Below, piece after piece: positions 52,993 to 62,678 of a stretch of DNA of 64,000 nucleotides (the stretch's first letter is position 1; every line of letters begins with the position of its first letter). The notes beneath the pieces were generated by a model. The model made no database searches. It saw only the letters and a list, made by a program, of their open reading frames with translations, and was not told where the DNA came from. The position numbers and the translations under genes are program-made. The stretch comes from Oxalobacteraceae bacterium OTU3CINTB1 (GTDB taxonomy: Bacteria > Pseudomonadota > Gammaproteobacteria > Burkholderiales > Burkholderiaceae_D). Location of the stretch: the NCBI GenBank assembly GCA_024123955.1, contig CP099652.1, positions 6,386,001 through 6,450,000 of the forward strand, written 5' to 3'.

Positions 52993-53483
52993 TGAACAAC
53001 TCCGACCTGACCATCCGCCCGGCCGAGCCGGCCGACGTCTCCGCCATTTTCGGCATGATCTTCGAGCTGGCGGTGTTTGAAAAACTCGAACACATGGTCG
53101 TGGCCAACGAGTCCATGCTGCATGAAAGCCTGTTCGGCGACAAACCGGGCTGCGAGGCGCTGGTCGGCGAGGCCAACGGCGAGGTCGTCGCCTTCGCGCT
53201 GTTCTTCCACAACTTTTCCACCTTCCTGTGCAAAAAGGGCCTGTACCTGGAGGATTTGTACGTCAAGCAAGCCTGTCGCGGCCGGGGCTACGGCAAGCAG
53301 ATGCTGGTGGCGCTGGCGCGCCTGGCGGTCGAACGCAACTGCGGCCGCTTCGAATGGTCGGTGCTGGACTGGAACACCAACGCCATCAAACTCTACGAGG
53401 GCATGGGCGCGACCGTCATGCCGGAGTGGCGCATCTGCCGCGTCACCGGCGAAGCGCTGACCGAGCTGTCGGCGCAGGCGTAA
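52992..53483 (+). CDS. GNAT family N-acetyltransferase (diamine acetyltransferase-like)
   Basis: A 163-residue GNAT. It shows IRPAEPADVSAIFGMIFELAV, FFHNFSTFLCKKGLYLEDLYV and the acetyl-CoA motif ACRGRGYGKQMLVALA, ending WNTNAIKLYEGMGA. The FSTF and GLYLEDLYV segments resemble spermidine/spermine (SSAT-like) acetyltransferases, so a polyamine or amine substrate is plausible. Translation is coupled to the DMT transporter by a one-base overlap. Confidence 0.88.
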   Translation: MNNSDLTIRPAEPADVSAIFGMIFELAVFEKLEHMVVANESMLHESLFGDKPGCEALVGEANGEVVAFALFFHNFSTFLCKKGLYLEDLYVKQACRGRGYGKQMLVALARLAVERNCGRFEWSVLDWNTNAIKLYEGMGATVMPEWRICRVTGEALTELSAQA

Positions 53484-53505
53484 CCCCGGCGCGGTCCGCT
53501 CCAAG

Positions 53506-55041
53506 CTACGGTCGCTGTGACCGGGAACGGACGGCAAACCGCTCCAGCAGCTCGAACACCGCCTGTGTCAGCAACGCCAGCACGGCCGCCGGAATGGCGC
53601 CGGCCAGCAGCATGTCGTTGTCGTTGAGCGCCAGGCCGATGGTGATGCGCTCGCCGTAGCCGCCCGCGCCGATAAAGGCCGCGATGGTCGCCGTGCCCAC
53701 GCTCAGCACCGCCGCCGTCTTGACGCCGGCGAGGATTACCGGCAGGGCCAGCGGCAGCTCCACCAGCATCATACGTTGCGACGGCCGCAGGCCCAGCGCC
53801 AGCGCCGCCATGCGCAGCCCCGCCGACACCTGCAACAGGCCGGTGCAGGTGTTACGCACGATCGGCAGCAGCGCGTAGACCACCAGCGCCACCAGCGCCG
53901 GCACGGTGCCGATGCGCCCCAACAGCGGGATCAGCAGCGCCAACAGGGCAAGCGACGGCACGGTTTGCAGCACGCCAGTCAATCCCAACACCAGTTGCCG
54001 AAGGCGCGGGAACACCGCCGCCATCACGCCCAGCGGAATGCCGATCACGCACGCCATCGCCACCGCGAACAGCACCAGCGTCAGATGCTGGCGCGTGAGC
54101 GGCCACAGATTTTTGTCGAAGATCTTGGCCAGCAGGCCGTCGCGCGCGGCCGGCGGCGCTTTGGCATCGGTGGCGGCGGCGGACGTTCCGGCGGCCTTCG
54201 CGGCGCGCGCCGCCAGCCAGTCGCGCGCGATATGGGTAAAGCTCTTGCCGTCGATTTCGGCGGCGGCGTTCATGGCGATCATGTCGTCCGCACTGATACG
54301 TCCCTCCAGCTGGCCGATCGCCTTCCAAGCGGCGGGAAAGCGCCGCGCCGCATCGAGCCGGTACAGCAGCACGGCGTCGTAGCGCGGGAAGTAGGCGCCG
54401 TCATCGTCGAGCACCCGCAGCCCGTACTGGCGTATCTTGGCGTCGGTCGAATAGATATCGATGACGTCGACCTGGCGCTGCATCAAGGCCTCGTAGGCGA
54501 TGCCGTGATCGAGGCCCTCCGGCCGCTGCTTCAACCCGTAGCGGGCGGCCAGGCCCGGCCAGCCGTCGGCGCGGCCGATGAACTCATGCGACAGCCCGAA
54601 ACGCAGCTTGTCGCGCGCGGCCAGGTCGCTCAGCTTGTGCACGCCCTCGGCGTCGCCGCGCGTCGCCAGCGCATAGGTGTTGTTGAACCCCAGCGGCACC
54701 GCCACGCCCAGCCCCATCGGCGCCAGTTCCCGCCGTATCTGCTCCAGCGGCGCGGGCTTGGTGTGCTTGAGAATCTCCAGATCGATGGTGCCCAGGTATT
54801 CCGGATAAACGTCGATGCGGCCTGCCTGCAAGGCCGCCAGCACGATGGCGGTATTACCCAGCCCCTGCATGTGCGTGACCTTGGCGTGCGGCGCGGCCGT
54901 CTGCGTGAGCACCTCGCCAAGGATATAGGATTCGGTGAAACGCTTGGAGCCGACGTGCAGCGTATCCGCTTCCTGCGCGGCGGTCGCGCCGCCGATCATC
55001 ACTCCAAGTGCGAGGAGCGCCCCGCCCAACCAGCCCCGCAT
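53506..55041 (-). CDS. Osmoprotectant-type ABC transporter, fused substrate-binding and permease protein
   Basis: A 511-residue fusion. A signal peptide (1-21) is followed by an OpuAC-type binding domain (about 25-275: VGSKRFTESYILGEVL, GRIDVYPEYLGTIDLE, DVIDIYSTDAKI). A linker (about 275-310) leads to a BPD permease domain (about 315-505) with ABC-contact loop LGLRPSQRMMLVELPLALPVILAG. Such fusions import glycine betaine, choline or similar. No ATPase gene lies in the window near it. Its place after the hut operon recalls histidine transporters of the same class, but that is inference. Confidence 0.87.
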   Translation of the reverse strand: MRGWLGGALLALGVMIGGATAAQEADTLHVGSKRFTESYILGEVLTQTAAPHAKVTHMQGLGNTAIVLAALQAGRIDVYPEYLGTIDLEILKHTKPAPLEQIRRELAPMGLGVAVPLGFNNTYALATRGDAEGVHKLSDLAARDKLRFGLSHEFIGRADGWPGLAARYGLKQRPEGLDHGIAYEALMQRQVDVIDIYSTDAKIRQYGLRVLDDDGAYFPRYDAVLLYRLDAARRFPAAWKAIGQLEGRISADDMIAMNAAAEIDGKSFTHIARDWLAARAAKAAGTSAAATDAKAPPAARDGLLAKIFDKNLWPLTRQHLTLVLFAVAMACVIGIPLGVMAAVFPRLRQLVLGLTGVLQTVPSLALLALLIPLLGRIGTVPALVALVVYALLPIVRNTCTGLLQVSAGLRMAALALGLRPSQRMMLVELPLALPVILAGVKTAAVLSVGTATIAAFIGAGGYGERITIGLALNDNDMLLAGAIPAAVLALLTQAVFELLERFAVRSRSQRP

Positions 55042-55247
55042 CAGGACCCCATCCGCGGCATCGGCGTCCCGTAGCTCGCCGTCGAAGGCGCTTTGACGTC
55101 GCTGCTGGCCGTGCGCATTGTCGCGCCGAGCAGATCGCGCCGCAGCGCCGGTGCGTCTTCGCGTCGCAGGCTGCGTGCGCCGGCCGGCGTCGACGGCGTG
55201 GCGCGCAGCAGCATGACGGCGACGCGCTGGGATTTCAAGGCAAACAT
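55041..55247 (-). CDS. Small uncertain ORF coupled to the ABC fusion gene
   Basis: A 68-residue frame with an AGGAAC site before its ATG and a TGATG overlap with the ABC gene start. The sequence is Arg/Ala/Ser-rich, with no membrane segment or known domain. It could be a leader ORF coupling translation, a remnant of a lost gene, or chance. Its composition is less convincing than the neighbours'. Confidence 0.35.
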   Translation of the reverse strand: MFALKSQRVAVMLLRATPSTPAGARSLRREDAPALRRDLLGATMRTASSDVKAPSTASYGTPMPRMGS

Positions 55248-55337
55248 GGTGTTCCTGTTACAGGTTGTGGAATCGGGATAATGTAACCGAAAGCCCCGGC
55301 AACGGAACGATTTTTTGCAAAGCCGCCGCGCGAACGC

Positions 55338-56567
55338 CTAACCGTGCGGCGAACGCCATACGCCGGCGTTGACCACGCCCGCGCAGGGATTCATGCCGAT
55401 GGCATAGGACAGGTCGGCCGGCCGGGCGATGCGCCACAGCGCGAAGTCGGCCCGCTTGCCCGGTTCCAGGGTGCCGATATCCGCCTGCCGGCCCAGCGCG
55501 CGCGCCGCGTGCGACGTGCAGCCGGACAGCGCCTCGAGCGGCGTCAGTCGCCACAGGGTGCAGGCCATGTTCATCGCCAGCAGCACGGACGTCATCGGCG
55601 ACGTGCCCGGATTGCAGTCGGTGGCGACGGCCATCGGCACGCCGGCAGCGCGCAAGGCGGACACCGGCGGCGGCGTGGTATCGCGCAGGAAGTAGTAGGC
55701 GCCCGGCAGCAGCACCGCCACCGTGCCGGCGGCGGCCATCGCGGCGATGCCGTCGCCGGTCAAATGTTCGAGGTGGTCGGCCGACAGGCCGCCATAACGC
55801 GCCACCAACTGCGCGCCGCGCTGGTCGGACAGCTGCTCGGCGTGCAGCTTGACCGGCAAGCCATGCGCCTGCGCCGCCTGGAACACGCGCTCCGTCTGAT
55901 CATGCGAAAACCCGATCCGCTCGCAGAAAGCATCGACCGCGTCGACCAGGCCCTCCTCCGCCAGCGGCGCGATCATGGCGCGGACTTCGTCGATGTAGTC
56001 GTCTGCGCGGCCGGCGAATTCCGGCGCCAGCGCGTGCGCGCCCAAAAACGTGGTGACGACATCGACCGGGAATTTGCCCGACTCGTCGCGGCCAATGCGG
56101 CGCGCTACGCGCAGCATCTTCGCCTCCGATTCCAACGTCAGGCCGTAGCCGGATTTGATCTCGATGGTGGTCACGCCCTCGGCCAGCAGGCTGCGCACGC
56201 GCGGCAGGCTTTGCGCCAGCAATTCGTCTTCCGACGCGGCGCGGGTGGCGCGCACGGTGGACATGATGCCGCCGCCGGCGCGCGAAATATCCTCGTAGGT
56301 GGCGCCATTCAGGCGCGCCTCGAATTCATCGCTGCGGTTGCCGGCGTGGACGATGTGGGTGTGGCAGTCGATCAGGCCCGGCGTCAGCCAGCAGCCCTCC
56401 CCGTCATGCGTGGCGGCCGCCCGCGCGTCAGGCGGCAGCGCCGCGACAGGTCCCAGCCACGCGATGCGGCCGTCCTTGACGGCGATGGCGGCATCGCGGA
56501 TTTCGCCGTAGCCCCCGTCCATGGTGGCCAGGTGCACATTGGTAAACAACACATCCCACGCGGTCAT
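55338..56567 (-). CDS. hutI: Imidazolonepropionase
   Basis: A 409-residue amidohydrolase that opens imidazolonepropionate to formiminoglutamate, step 3 of histidine breakdown. Metal ligands lie in [35 protein letters not shown] and [13 protein letters not shown]. Length is normal. It is the last hut gene, 19 bases after hutD. Confidence 0.97.
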   Translation of the reverse strand: MTAWDVLFTNVHLATMDGGYGEIRDAAIAVKDGRIAWLGPVAALPPDARAAATHDGEGCWLTPGLIDCHTHIVHAGNRSDEFEARLNGATYEDISRAGGGIMSTVRATRAASEDELLAQSLPRVRSLLAEGVTTIEIKSGYGLTLESEAKMLRVARRIGRDESGKFPVDVVTTFLGAHALAPEFAGRADDYIDEVRAMIAPLAEEGLVDAVDAFCERIGFSHDQTERVFQAAQAHGLPVKLHAEQLSDQRGAQLVARYGGLSADHLEHLTGDGIAAMAAAGTVAVLLPGAYYFLRDTTPPPVSALRAAGVPMAVATDCNPGTSPMTSVLLAMNMACTLWRLTPLEALSGCTSHAARALGRQADIGTLEPGKRADFALWRIARPADLSYAIGMNPCAGVVNAGVWRSPHG

Positions 56568-56586
56568 GCCATGCCTTCGTATTATT

Positions 56587-57162
56587 TTAGATATTGATGA
56601 TGTCGACCACGAACACGGTCGCCTGCGCCGCCTCCAGGTTCCATACCTGCTCGGACTCGATCACCAGCATGTCGTAGCGCACCATGGCGATGCGTTCGCG
56701 CGCGCTGCTGACGGACAGGCTTTCGCCGTCGGCCAGGAACACCAGCGTGGTGCTGGCGCGCCGGTTCAGCTCCAGCGTGCCGCGCACCACGCAGGCTTCG
56801 AGCCGATGGCGGCAGCGGCCGCGCCGCGTCATCACATTGAAATCGGTGGTGTTGGCGCCGGTGACGGTGGCGTGCACCGCATCCTCGCCGGCGAACTCGA
56901 TCAGCGGCTCGCTGGGGCTGAGCACCACGCGCTCGTCGCCGAAATCGAGCAGCACGCCGTCGCCGTCGACCAGCGCCAGGGTGCGGTCGATGCCGGGGAA
57001 AGCGGAGAACGGGCCGTCCTGGGTGATGGTCGCCAGGCTGACGCGCCAGTCGAAATCGTCAAAACCGGCGCCGGCGGGAGAGGCGGCGATTTCGGTCGTG
57101 CTGCCGCCGCCGTTCTTCCACGGCGCGGGCATCAGGCTTGCATACTGGATCAGCTGGGTCAT
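56587..57162 (-). CDS. hutD: HutD family protein
   Basis: A 191-residue cupin-like protein. It has [18 protein letters not shown] at the N-terminus, [20 protein letters not shown] and the late [10 protein letters not shown] block. HutD is thought to set an upper limit on hut expression, perhaps by binding formylglutamate. The start at 57162 overlaps the hutF stop by four bases (ATGA), which fixes it; a longer frame is rejected. Confidence 0.93.
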   Translation of the reverse strand: MTQLIQYASLMPAPWKNGGGSTTEIAASPAGAGFDDFDWRVSLATITQDGPFSAFPGIDRTLALVDGDGVLLDFGDERVVLSPSEPLIEFAGEDAVHATVTGANTTDFNVMTRRGRCRHRLEACVVRGTLELNRRASTTLVFLADGESLSVSSARERIAMVRYDMLVIESEQVWNLEAAQATVFVVDIINI

Positions 57163-58535
57163 CGGAACTCCCTCAGTTCGGCCATCGTCTGCTTGAAGCG
57201 CGCAGCGATCGCCTGCTGCGCCACGTGCTGCTGGTTGCGTACTACCCACTGGCCGCCGACCATGACGTCCTTGACCAGATTGTCGTTGCCGCTGAAGACG
57301 AAACTGCCAAGCACCTCGTCCAGCGCCAAGCCATAAAGATTCGGGTGATCGTCATCAAGCACGATCACATCGGCGCGGCGCCCCGGGGCCAAGGCGCCGA
57401 CCGGCCGTCCCGCCGCCTGCGCGCCGCCGCGCAAGGCGCCCTGCCACAGAAAATCACCGACATGGCGCTCCGTGGCCGACACCGCGATATTGCGGCGCTG
57501 GTGCTGCAGGCGCTGGCCGTATTCCAGCCAGCGCAGTTCCTCCACCGGGCTTTGCGAAATATGGCTGTCGCTGCCGATGCCGAAGCGCCCGCCCGCCGCC
57601 AGGAAGTCCTCCAGCGGGAACAGGCCGTCGCCCAGGTTCGCCTCGGTGGTCAGGCACAGGCCGGCCACCGCGCCGCTGGCCGCCATGCGATCGACTTCGC
57701 CGCGCGTCAGGTGGGTGGCGTGCACCAGGCACCAGCGCTCGTCGACGGCGACGTTATCGAGCAGCCACTCGACCGGCCGGCGCCCGCTCCAGTCCAGCGA
57801 CTGCCGCACCTCCGGCTGCTGCTCGGCGATGTGGATGTGCACCGGGCGGTCCGGCGGCAAAGCCGCCAGCACCGCGTTGATCTGTCCCACCGAGGCCGCG
57901 CGCAGCGAATGCGGCGCCACGCCCACCTCGGTTTGCGCGTCGCGCAACGGTTCCAGCGCCTCGATCACGCGCAGCACATCTGCGACGTCGGTCTTGAAAC
58001 GCTGCTGTTCGGGTTTCAGGGCGCTTTCGCCAAAACCGGAATAACTATACAACACCGGCAGCATCGTCACGCCGATTCCGGCCAACCGTGCGGCGGCTAT
58101 CACCCGCTCGGCCGTTTCGGCCGGGCGCGGGTACATGGCGCCGTCCGGCGAGCGTTGCACATAGTGGAATTCGCACAGCGAGGTATAGCCATGGCGCAGG
58201 CATTCGGAGAACAGCTGGGCCGCGATGGCCTCGATCTGCACGGGGGTGATGTTGCGGGCGAAGCGGTACATCAGGTCGCGCCAGGTCCAGAAGCTGTCCT
58301 GGGCGCCGCCGGCTTTGTGCGGCCCGGCCTTTTCCGTGCGCCCGCCCAGCGCCCGCTGGAAGCTGTGCGAATGCAGGTTGATCATGCCCGGCAGCGCATA
58401 CTCGACGGTTTCGACGCCCTCCACGGCGGCGCCGGCGGCCGCCGCCAGGATAGTGCCCGCCGCGTCCCACTCTATCAGCACATCGGTGCGCCAACCTTCC
58501 GGCAGCAACGCATGGCGGGCAAAGAGCTTGCTCAT
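57159..58535 (-). CDS. hutF: Formimidoylglutamate deiminase
   Basis: A 458-residue amidohydrolase that converts N-formimino-glutamate to N-formyl-glutamate plus ammonia. Motifs: PGMINLHSHSFQRALGGR with the zinc ligands, YTSLCEFHYVQ, HIHIAEQQPEV and GIGSDSHISQ. It sits between hutG and hutD with 4-base overlaps on both sides. Its presence defines the five-step pathway through formylglutamate, as in Pseudomonas. Confidence 0.96.
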   Translation of the reverse strand: MSKLFARHALLPEGWRTDVLIEWDAAGTILAAAAGAAVEGVETVEYALPGMINLHSHSFQRALGGRTEKAGPHKAGGAQDSFWTWRDLMYRFARNITPVQIEAIAAQLFSECLRHGYTSLCEFHYVQRSPDGAMYPRPAETAERVIAAARLAGIGVTMLPVLYSYSGFGESALKPEQQRFKTDVADVLRVIEALEPLRDAQTEVGVAPHSLRAASVGQINAVLAALPPDRPVHIHIAEQQPEVRQSLDWSGRRPVEWLLDNVAVDERWCLVHATHLTRGEVDRMAASGAVAGLCLTTEANLGDGLFPLEDFLAAGGRFGIGSDSHISQSPVEELRWLEYGQRLQHQRRNIAVSATERHVGDFLWQGALRGGAQAAGRPVGALAPGRRADVIVLDDDHPNLYGLALDEVLGSFVFSGNDNLVKDVMVGGQWVVRNQQHVAQQAIAARFKQTMAELREFR

Positions 58536-59320
58536 CGGCGCACCCAGTCGGCGGCGGCCTGCGTCATCTCGCGCAGCAGCCCCCTCACCTGGTCGGCGCG
58601 GTCGGTGCGGTAGCCGTAAGGCGCTTCCTCATCCATATAGGTCGATTGACACATCTCCAGCTGGATCGCGTGCACATTCGCCTCCGGCTTGCCGTAGAAG
58701 CGCGTGATATGCCCACCTTTGAAGCGGCCGTTGACGGCCACGCTGAAGCGCTCCTGCGCCAGCGCGCGCGACACCACGGCCTCGCTCAACCCCGGCGCGC
58801 AGCTGACGCCATCTGCGGTGCCGAAGTTCAGGTCGGGCAGCTTGCCCTCGAAGAAGCGCGGCACGTGGGAGGCGATCGAATGCGCGTCCCACAGCGCCAC
58901 CGCGCCGTGCAGCGCCAGCAAGCGGTCCAGCTCCGCGCGCAGCCGCTCGTGATACGGTTTCCAGTAAAGACCCAGGCGACGCTCGACCTCCGCCTGGTCC
59001 GGCACCCGGCCTTCCAGATACAGCGGCTCGCGGTGGAAGGTATCGACCGGGCACAAACCGGTCGTGTCCTGCCCCGGATACAGGTTGGTGTTCTCCGGCG
59101 GCCGGTTCAAATCGATGACATAGCGCGACCAGCGTGCCGACAGGGTCGATGCCCCCATCTCGCCAAGGAAATCGTACAGGCGCGCCAGATGCCAGTCGGT
59201 GTCCTGCTTGTCGACGGCGGCCGGCGTCATCGCCGCCGCCACGTCGTCGGGAATATCCGTGCCCACGTGCGGCATGGACACCAGCAAGGGAATGCTGCCT
59301 GCTTTGAACTGATAATCCAT
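58532..59320 (-). CDS. hutG: N-formylglutamate deformylase
   Basis: A 262-residue enzyme releasing formate from N-formyl-glutamate, the final step to glutamate. It shows VSMPHVGTDIPDDVAAAMTP, YVIDLNRPPENTNLYPGQDT, ALWDAHSIASHVPRFFEG and GGHITRFYGKPEANVHAIQL. The start at 59320 lies 11 bases after the hutH stop; a longer frame is rejected. Its stop overlaps the hutF start by four bases. Confidence 0.96.
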   Translation of the reverse strand: MDYQFKAGSIPLLVSMPHVGTDIPDDVAAAMTPAAVDKQDTDWHLARLYDFLGEMGASTLSARWSRYVIDLNRPPENTNLYPGQDTTGLCPVDTFHREPLYLEGRVPDQAEVERRLGLYWKPYHERLRAELDRLLALHGAVALWDAHSIASHVPRFFEGKLPDLNFGTADGVSCAPGLSEAVVSRALAQERFSVAVNGRFKGGHITRFYGKPEANVHAIQLEMCQSTYMDEEAPYGYRTDRADQVRGLLREMTQAAADWVRR

Positions 59321-59331
59321 GGCGCCCCCGG

Positions 59332-60879
59332 TTATGGATGCAGCGATGCGAACAACTCCTTGCACGACGCGCTCAACTCGCCGCGCATGACCATGCCCTT
59401 GGCGGCCTCGATATCCGGCGCGAAGAAGCGGTCCTGGTCGTAGACGGCGACCTTCTGGCGTAATTGCGCATGCACGTGCTCGAGATGCGGAGACGTCGTC
59501 AGCGGACGATGGAAATCGATCCCCTGCGCCGCCGCCAGCAGCTCGATACCGATGATCACCGCCGTATTCTGCGCCATGTCGTCCAGACGCCGCGCCGCGT
59601 ACGTCGCCATGCTGACGTGGTCCTCCTGGTTGGCGGAGGTCGGGATGGTGTCGACGCTGCCGGGATGCGCCAGCGACTTGTTCTCCGACGCCAGCGCGGC
59701 GGCGGTGACATGGGCGATCATGAAGCCCGAGTTCAGGCCCGGCTCGCGCACCAGGAACGGCGGCAGGCCGGACAAAGTGGCGTCGATCAGCAGCGCAATG
59801 CGGCGCTCCGAGATGCTGCCGATTTCGGCGATCGCCAGCGCCAGCGTGTCGGCGGCAAAGGCGACCGGTTCGGCGTGGAAGTTACCGCCCGAGACCACCA
59901 CCGACAGCTCGCCGTCCTTGAACAGCAGCGGATTGTCGGTGACGGCGTTGGCCTCGATCAGCAGGGTGCGGGCGGCGTTGCCGATGATGTCCCAGCAGGC
60001 GCCCATGACTTGCGGCTGACAGCGCAGGCAATATGGATCTTGCACACGCTCGTCGCCGACCAGATGCGAGGCGCGGATCGCGCTGTCGCTCACCAGTTGG
60101 CGGTAGATCGACGCGGCGGCGATCTGGCCCGGCTGGCCGCGCACCTCGTGCACGCGGGCGTCGAACGGCGAATCGCTGCCCTTGGCGGCGTCCAGCGACA
60201 GGGCGCCGGACACCATGCCCGCCTCCAGCAAGCGTTCGGCCATGAACAGGCCATGCAGCGCCAGCGCGGCCGACACCTGGGTGCCGTTGATCAGCGCCAG
60301 GCCCTCTTTTGCGGCCAGCACCACCGGCGCGATGCCGGCGGCCTTGAGCGCGTCGGCGGCCGGCGTGATCAACCCGTTGAAGCGCACGTCGCCCACGCCC
60401 AGCATGGCCAGGGTCATATGCGACAGCGGCGCCAGGTCGCCCGAGGCGCCGACCGAACCCTTGGCCGGAATGGCGGGCATGATGCCGGCGTTGTACAGCG
60501 CGATCAGCGTCTCGACGATCAACGGGCGCACGCCGGAGTAGCCGCGCGCCAGGCTGCCGATCTTCATCAGCATGATCAGGCGGCAGACGGCGTCCGACAG
60601 CAGCTCGCCGGTGCCGACCGAATGCGACAGGATCAAGTTGCGCTGCAGCTGTTCCAGCTTGTCGTCCGGGATGCGGGTCTTGGCCAGCAGGCCGAAACCG
60701 GTGTTGATGCCGTAGGCGGCGTCGCCCTTGGCGACGATGGCGCGCACGGCGGCGGCCGACGCCTCGATAACCGGCCAGGCTTCGGCGGCCAAGGACAGCG
60801 GTGCGGCGGCGGTCCATACAGCGCGCAATTCGGACAGCGTCATCGCGCCGGGCTTCAAGGTCAATGCATTGGTGGTCAT
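59332..60879 (-). CDS. hutH: Histidine ammonia-lyase
   Basis: A 515-residue enzyme that deaminates histidine to urocanate, step 1. The self-formed MIO cofactor comes from Ala145-Ser146-Gly147 ([15 protein letters not shown]). Other family stretches are [15 protein letters not shown] and [16 protein letters not shown]. It starts 13 bases after the hutU stop. Confidence 0.98.
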   Translation of the reverse strand: MTTNALTLKPGAMTLSELRAVWTAAAPLSLAAEAWPVIEASAAAVRAIVAKGDAAYGINTGFGLLAKTRIPDDKLEQLQRNLILSHSVGTGELLSDAVCRLIMLMKIGSLARGYSGVRPLIVETLIALYNAGIMPAIPAKGSVGASGDLAPLSHMTLAMLGVGDVRFNGLITPAADALKAAGIAPVVLAAKEGLALINGTQVSAALALHGLFMAERLLEAGMVSGALSLDAAKGSDSPFDARVHEVRGQPGQIAAASIYRQLVSDSAIRASHLVGDERVQDPYCLRCQPQVMGACWDIIGNAARTLLIEANAVTDNPLLFKDGELSVVVSGGNFHAEPVAFAADTLALAIAEIGSISERRIALLIDATLSGLPPFLVREPGLNSGFMIAHVTAAALASENKSLAHPGSVDTIPTSANQEDHVSMATYAARRLDDMAQNTAVIIGIELLAAAQGIDFHRPLTTSPHLEHVHAQLRQKVAVYDQDRFFAPDIEAAKGMVMRGELSASCKELFASLHP

Positions 60880-60892
60880 GGTGGTTCTCTGA

Positions 60893-62596
60893 TTATTTGA
60901 TCATTGGGAGATTGAGGCCGTTGCGCTTGGCGCAGGCGACCGCCGTCTCGTATCCCGCGTCGGCATGGCGCATCACGCCGGTGCCGCTGTCGTTGACCAG
61001 CACCCGCGCCAGGCGGCGCGCGGCGGCGTCGGTGCCGTCGGCAACGATCACCACGCCGGAGTGCTGCGAGTAGCCCATGCCCACGCCGCCGCCGTGGTGT
61101 AGCGACACCCACGTCGCGCCGCCGGCGGTGTTCAACAAGGCGTTCAGCAGCGGCCAGTCGGAGACCGCGTCGGTGCCGTCCTTCATGCTCTCGGTCTCGC
61201 GGTTAGGGCTGGCGACCGAGCCGGTGTCCAGGTGGTCGCGGCCGATGACGACCGGCGCTTTCAGCTCGCCGCTGCGCACCATCTCATTGAAGGCCAGGCC
61301 GGCGATGTGACGCTCGCCCAGTCCCAGCCAGCAGATACGCGCCGGCAGGCCCTGGAAGGCGATGCGCTCGCGCGCCATGTCCAGCCAGCGGTGCACCTGA
61401 GCGTGATGCGGGAACAGCTCCTTGATCTTGGCGTCGGTCTTGTAGATATCCTCCGGATCGCCGGACAGCGCCACCCAGCGGAATGGCCCACGGCCCTCGC
61501 AGAACTGCGGACGGATGTAAGCCGGCACGAAACCCGGAAAGTCGAAGGCGTTTTGCACGCCGTGGTCGAACGCCACCTGGCGGATGTTGTTGCCGTAGTC
61601 GACCACCTTGGCGCCCAGCGCCTGGAAGTCCAGCATCGCCTGCACGTGCACCGCGCAGGATGCGGTGGCCGCATCCTTCAGCGCCGCGTGGCGCGCCTCT
61701 TCGTGCTGCGCGGCCTTCCACTCCTCCACGCTCCATCCCTGCGGCAGGTAGCCGTTGATCAGGTCATGCGCGGAGGTCTGGTCGGTGACGATATCCGGCA
61801 CAATGCCGCCGACCTTGGCGCGGCGCACCAGCTCCGGCAGCACGTCGGCGGCGTTGCCCAGCAAGCCGATCGAAATCGCGTCGCCATTGGCCTTGTGCAG
61901 CTTGATCATCTCCAGCGCCTCGTCGATGCTGGCGGCCTGCTTGTCCAGGTAGCGGGTGCGCAGGCGGAAGTCGATGCTGCTTTGCTGGCACTCGATGGTC
62001 AGCGACACCGCGCCGGCCATGGTCGCGGCCAGCGGCTGCGCGCCGCCCATGCCGCCCAAGCCCGCCGTCAGCACCCACCGGCCTTTGAGGTCGCCGCCGA
62101 AATGCTGGCGCCCCGCCTCGGCGAAGGTTTCGTAGGTGCCCTGCACGATGCCCTGGGTGCCGATGTAGATCCAGCTGCCGGCGGTCATCTGGCCGTACAT
62201 GAACAGGCCTTTGCGGTCCAGTTCATTGAAGTGCTCCCAGTTGGCCCACTTCGGCACCAGGTTCGAATTGGCGATCAGCACGCGCGGCGCGTCCTCGTGG
62301 GTCTGGAACACGCCGACCGGCTTGCCGGACTGGATCAACAGGGTTTGATTGTCTTCCAGCTCGCGCAGCGAAGCCAGGATCTGGTCGTAGCATTCCCAGT
62401 TGCGGGCGGCGCGGCCAATGCCGCCGTAGACCACCAGATGCTTGGGATTTTCCGCCACTTCCTTGTCCAGATTATTCTGGATCATGCGGTACGCCGCCTC
62501 GGCGCCCCAATTCTTGCAAGTCAGTTCCGGACCACGGGGCGCGCGGATCTCGCGGCTGGCGTCGAATCGTGGATCGCTGTCTAAATGGCTGGTCAT
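60893..62596 (-). CDS. hutU: Urocanate hydratase
   Basis: A 567-residue NAD-dependent enzyme turning urocanate into imidazolonepropionate, step 2. It contains [20 protein letters not shown], the NAD-binding [35 protein letters not shown], and [15 protein letters not shown] near the C-terminus. The start at 62596 has a GGAGGAGGCCCC-type site. It is the first gene of the operon, behind a palindromic operator. Confidence 0.98.
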   Translation of the reverse strand: MTSHLDSDPRFDASREIRAPRGPELTCKNWGAEAAYRMIQNNLDKEVAENPKHLVVYGGIGRAARNWECYDQILASLRELEDNQTLLIQSGKPVGVFQTHEDAPRVLIANSNLVPKWANWEHFNELDRKGLFMYGQMTAGSWIYIGTQGIVQGTYETFAEAGRQHFGGDLKGRWVLTAGLGGMGGAQPLAATMAGAVSLTIECQQSSIDFRLRTRYLDKQAASIDEALEMIKLHKANGDAISIGLLGNAADVLPELVRRAKVGGIVPDIVTDQTSAHDLINGYLPQGWSVEEWKAAQHEEARHAALKDAATASCAVHVQAMLDFQALGAKVVDYGNNIRQVAFDHGVQNAFDFPGFVPAYIRPQFCEGRGPFRWVALSGDPEDIYKTDAKIKELFPHHAQVHRWLDMARERIAFQGLPARICWLGLGERHIAGLAFNEMVRSGELKAPVVIGRDHLDTGSVASPNRETESMKDGTDAVSDWPLLNALLNTAGGATWVSLHHGGGVGMGYSQHSGVVIVADGTDAAARRLARVLVNDSGTGVMRHADAGYETAVACAKRNGLNLPMIK

Positions 62597-62632
62597 GGGG
62601 CCTCCTCCTGTGGATGATGGCCACAAGGATAA

Positions 62633-62646
62633 GTTGTATAGACAAC
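62633..62646. promoter_or_regulatory. Probable HutC operator before hutU
   Basis: The palindrome GTTGT-ATAG-ACAAC lies 37 bases upstream of the hutU start. It matches the TTGTATATACAA-like site bound by HutC repressors, which are released by urocanate. It should overlap the promoter of the hut operon. No hutC gene is in the window. Confidence 0.7.
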
Positions 62647-62678
62647 CAAGTCAAGCCACTATTTTTGCGCCCGACCCT

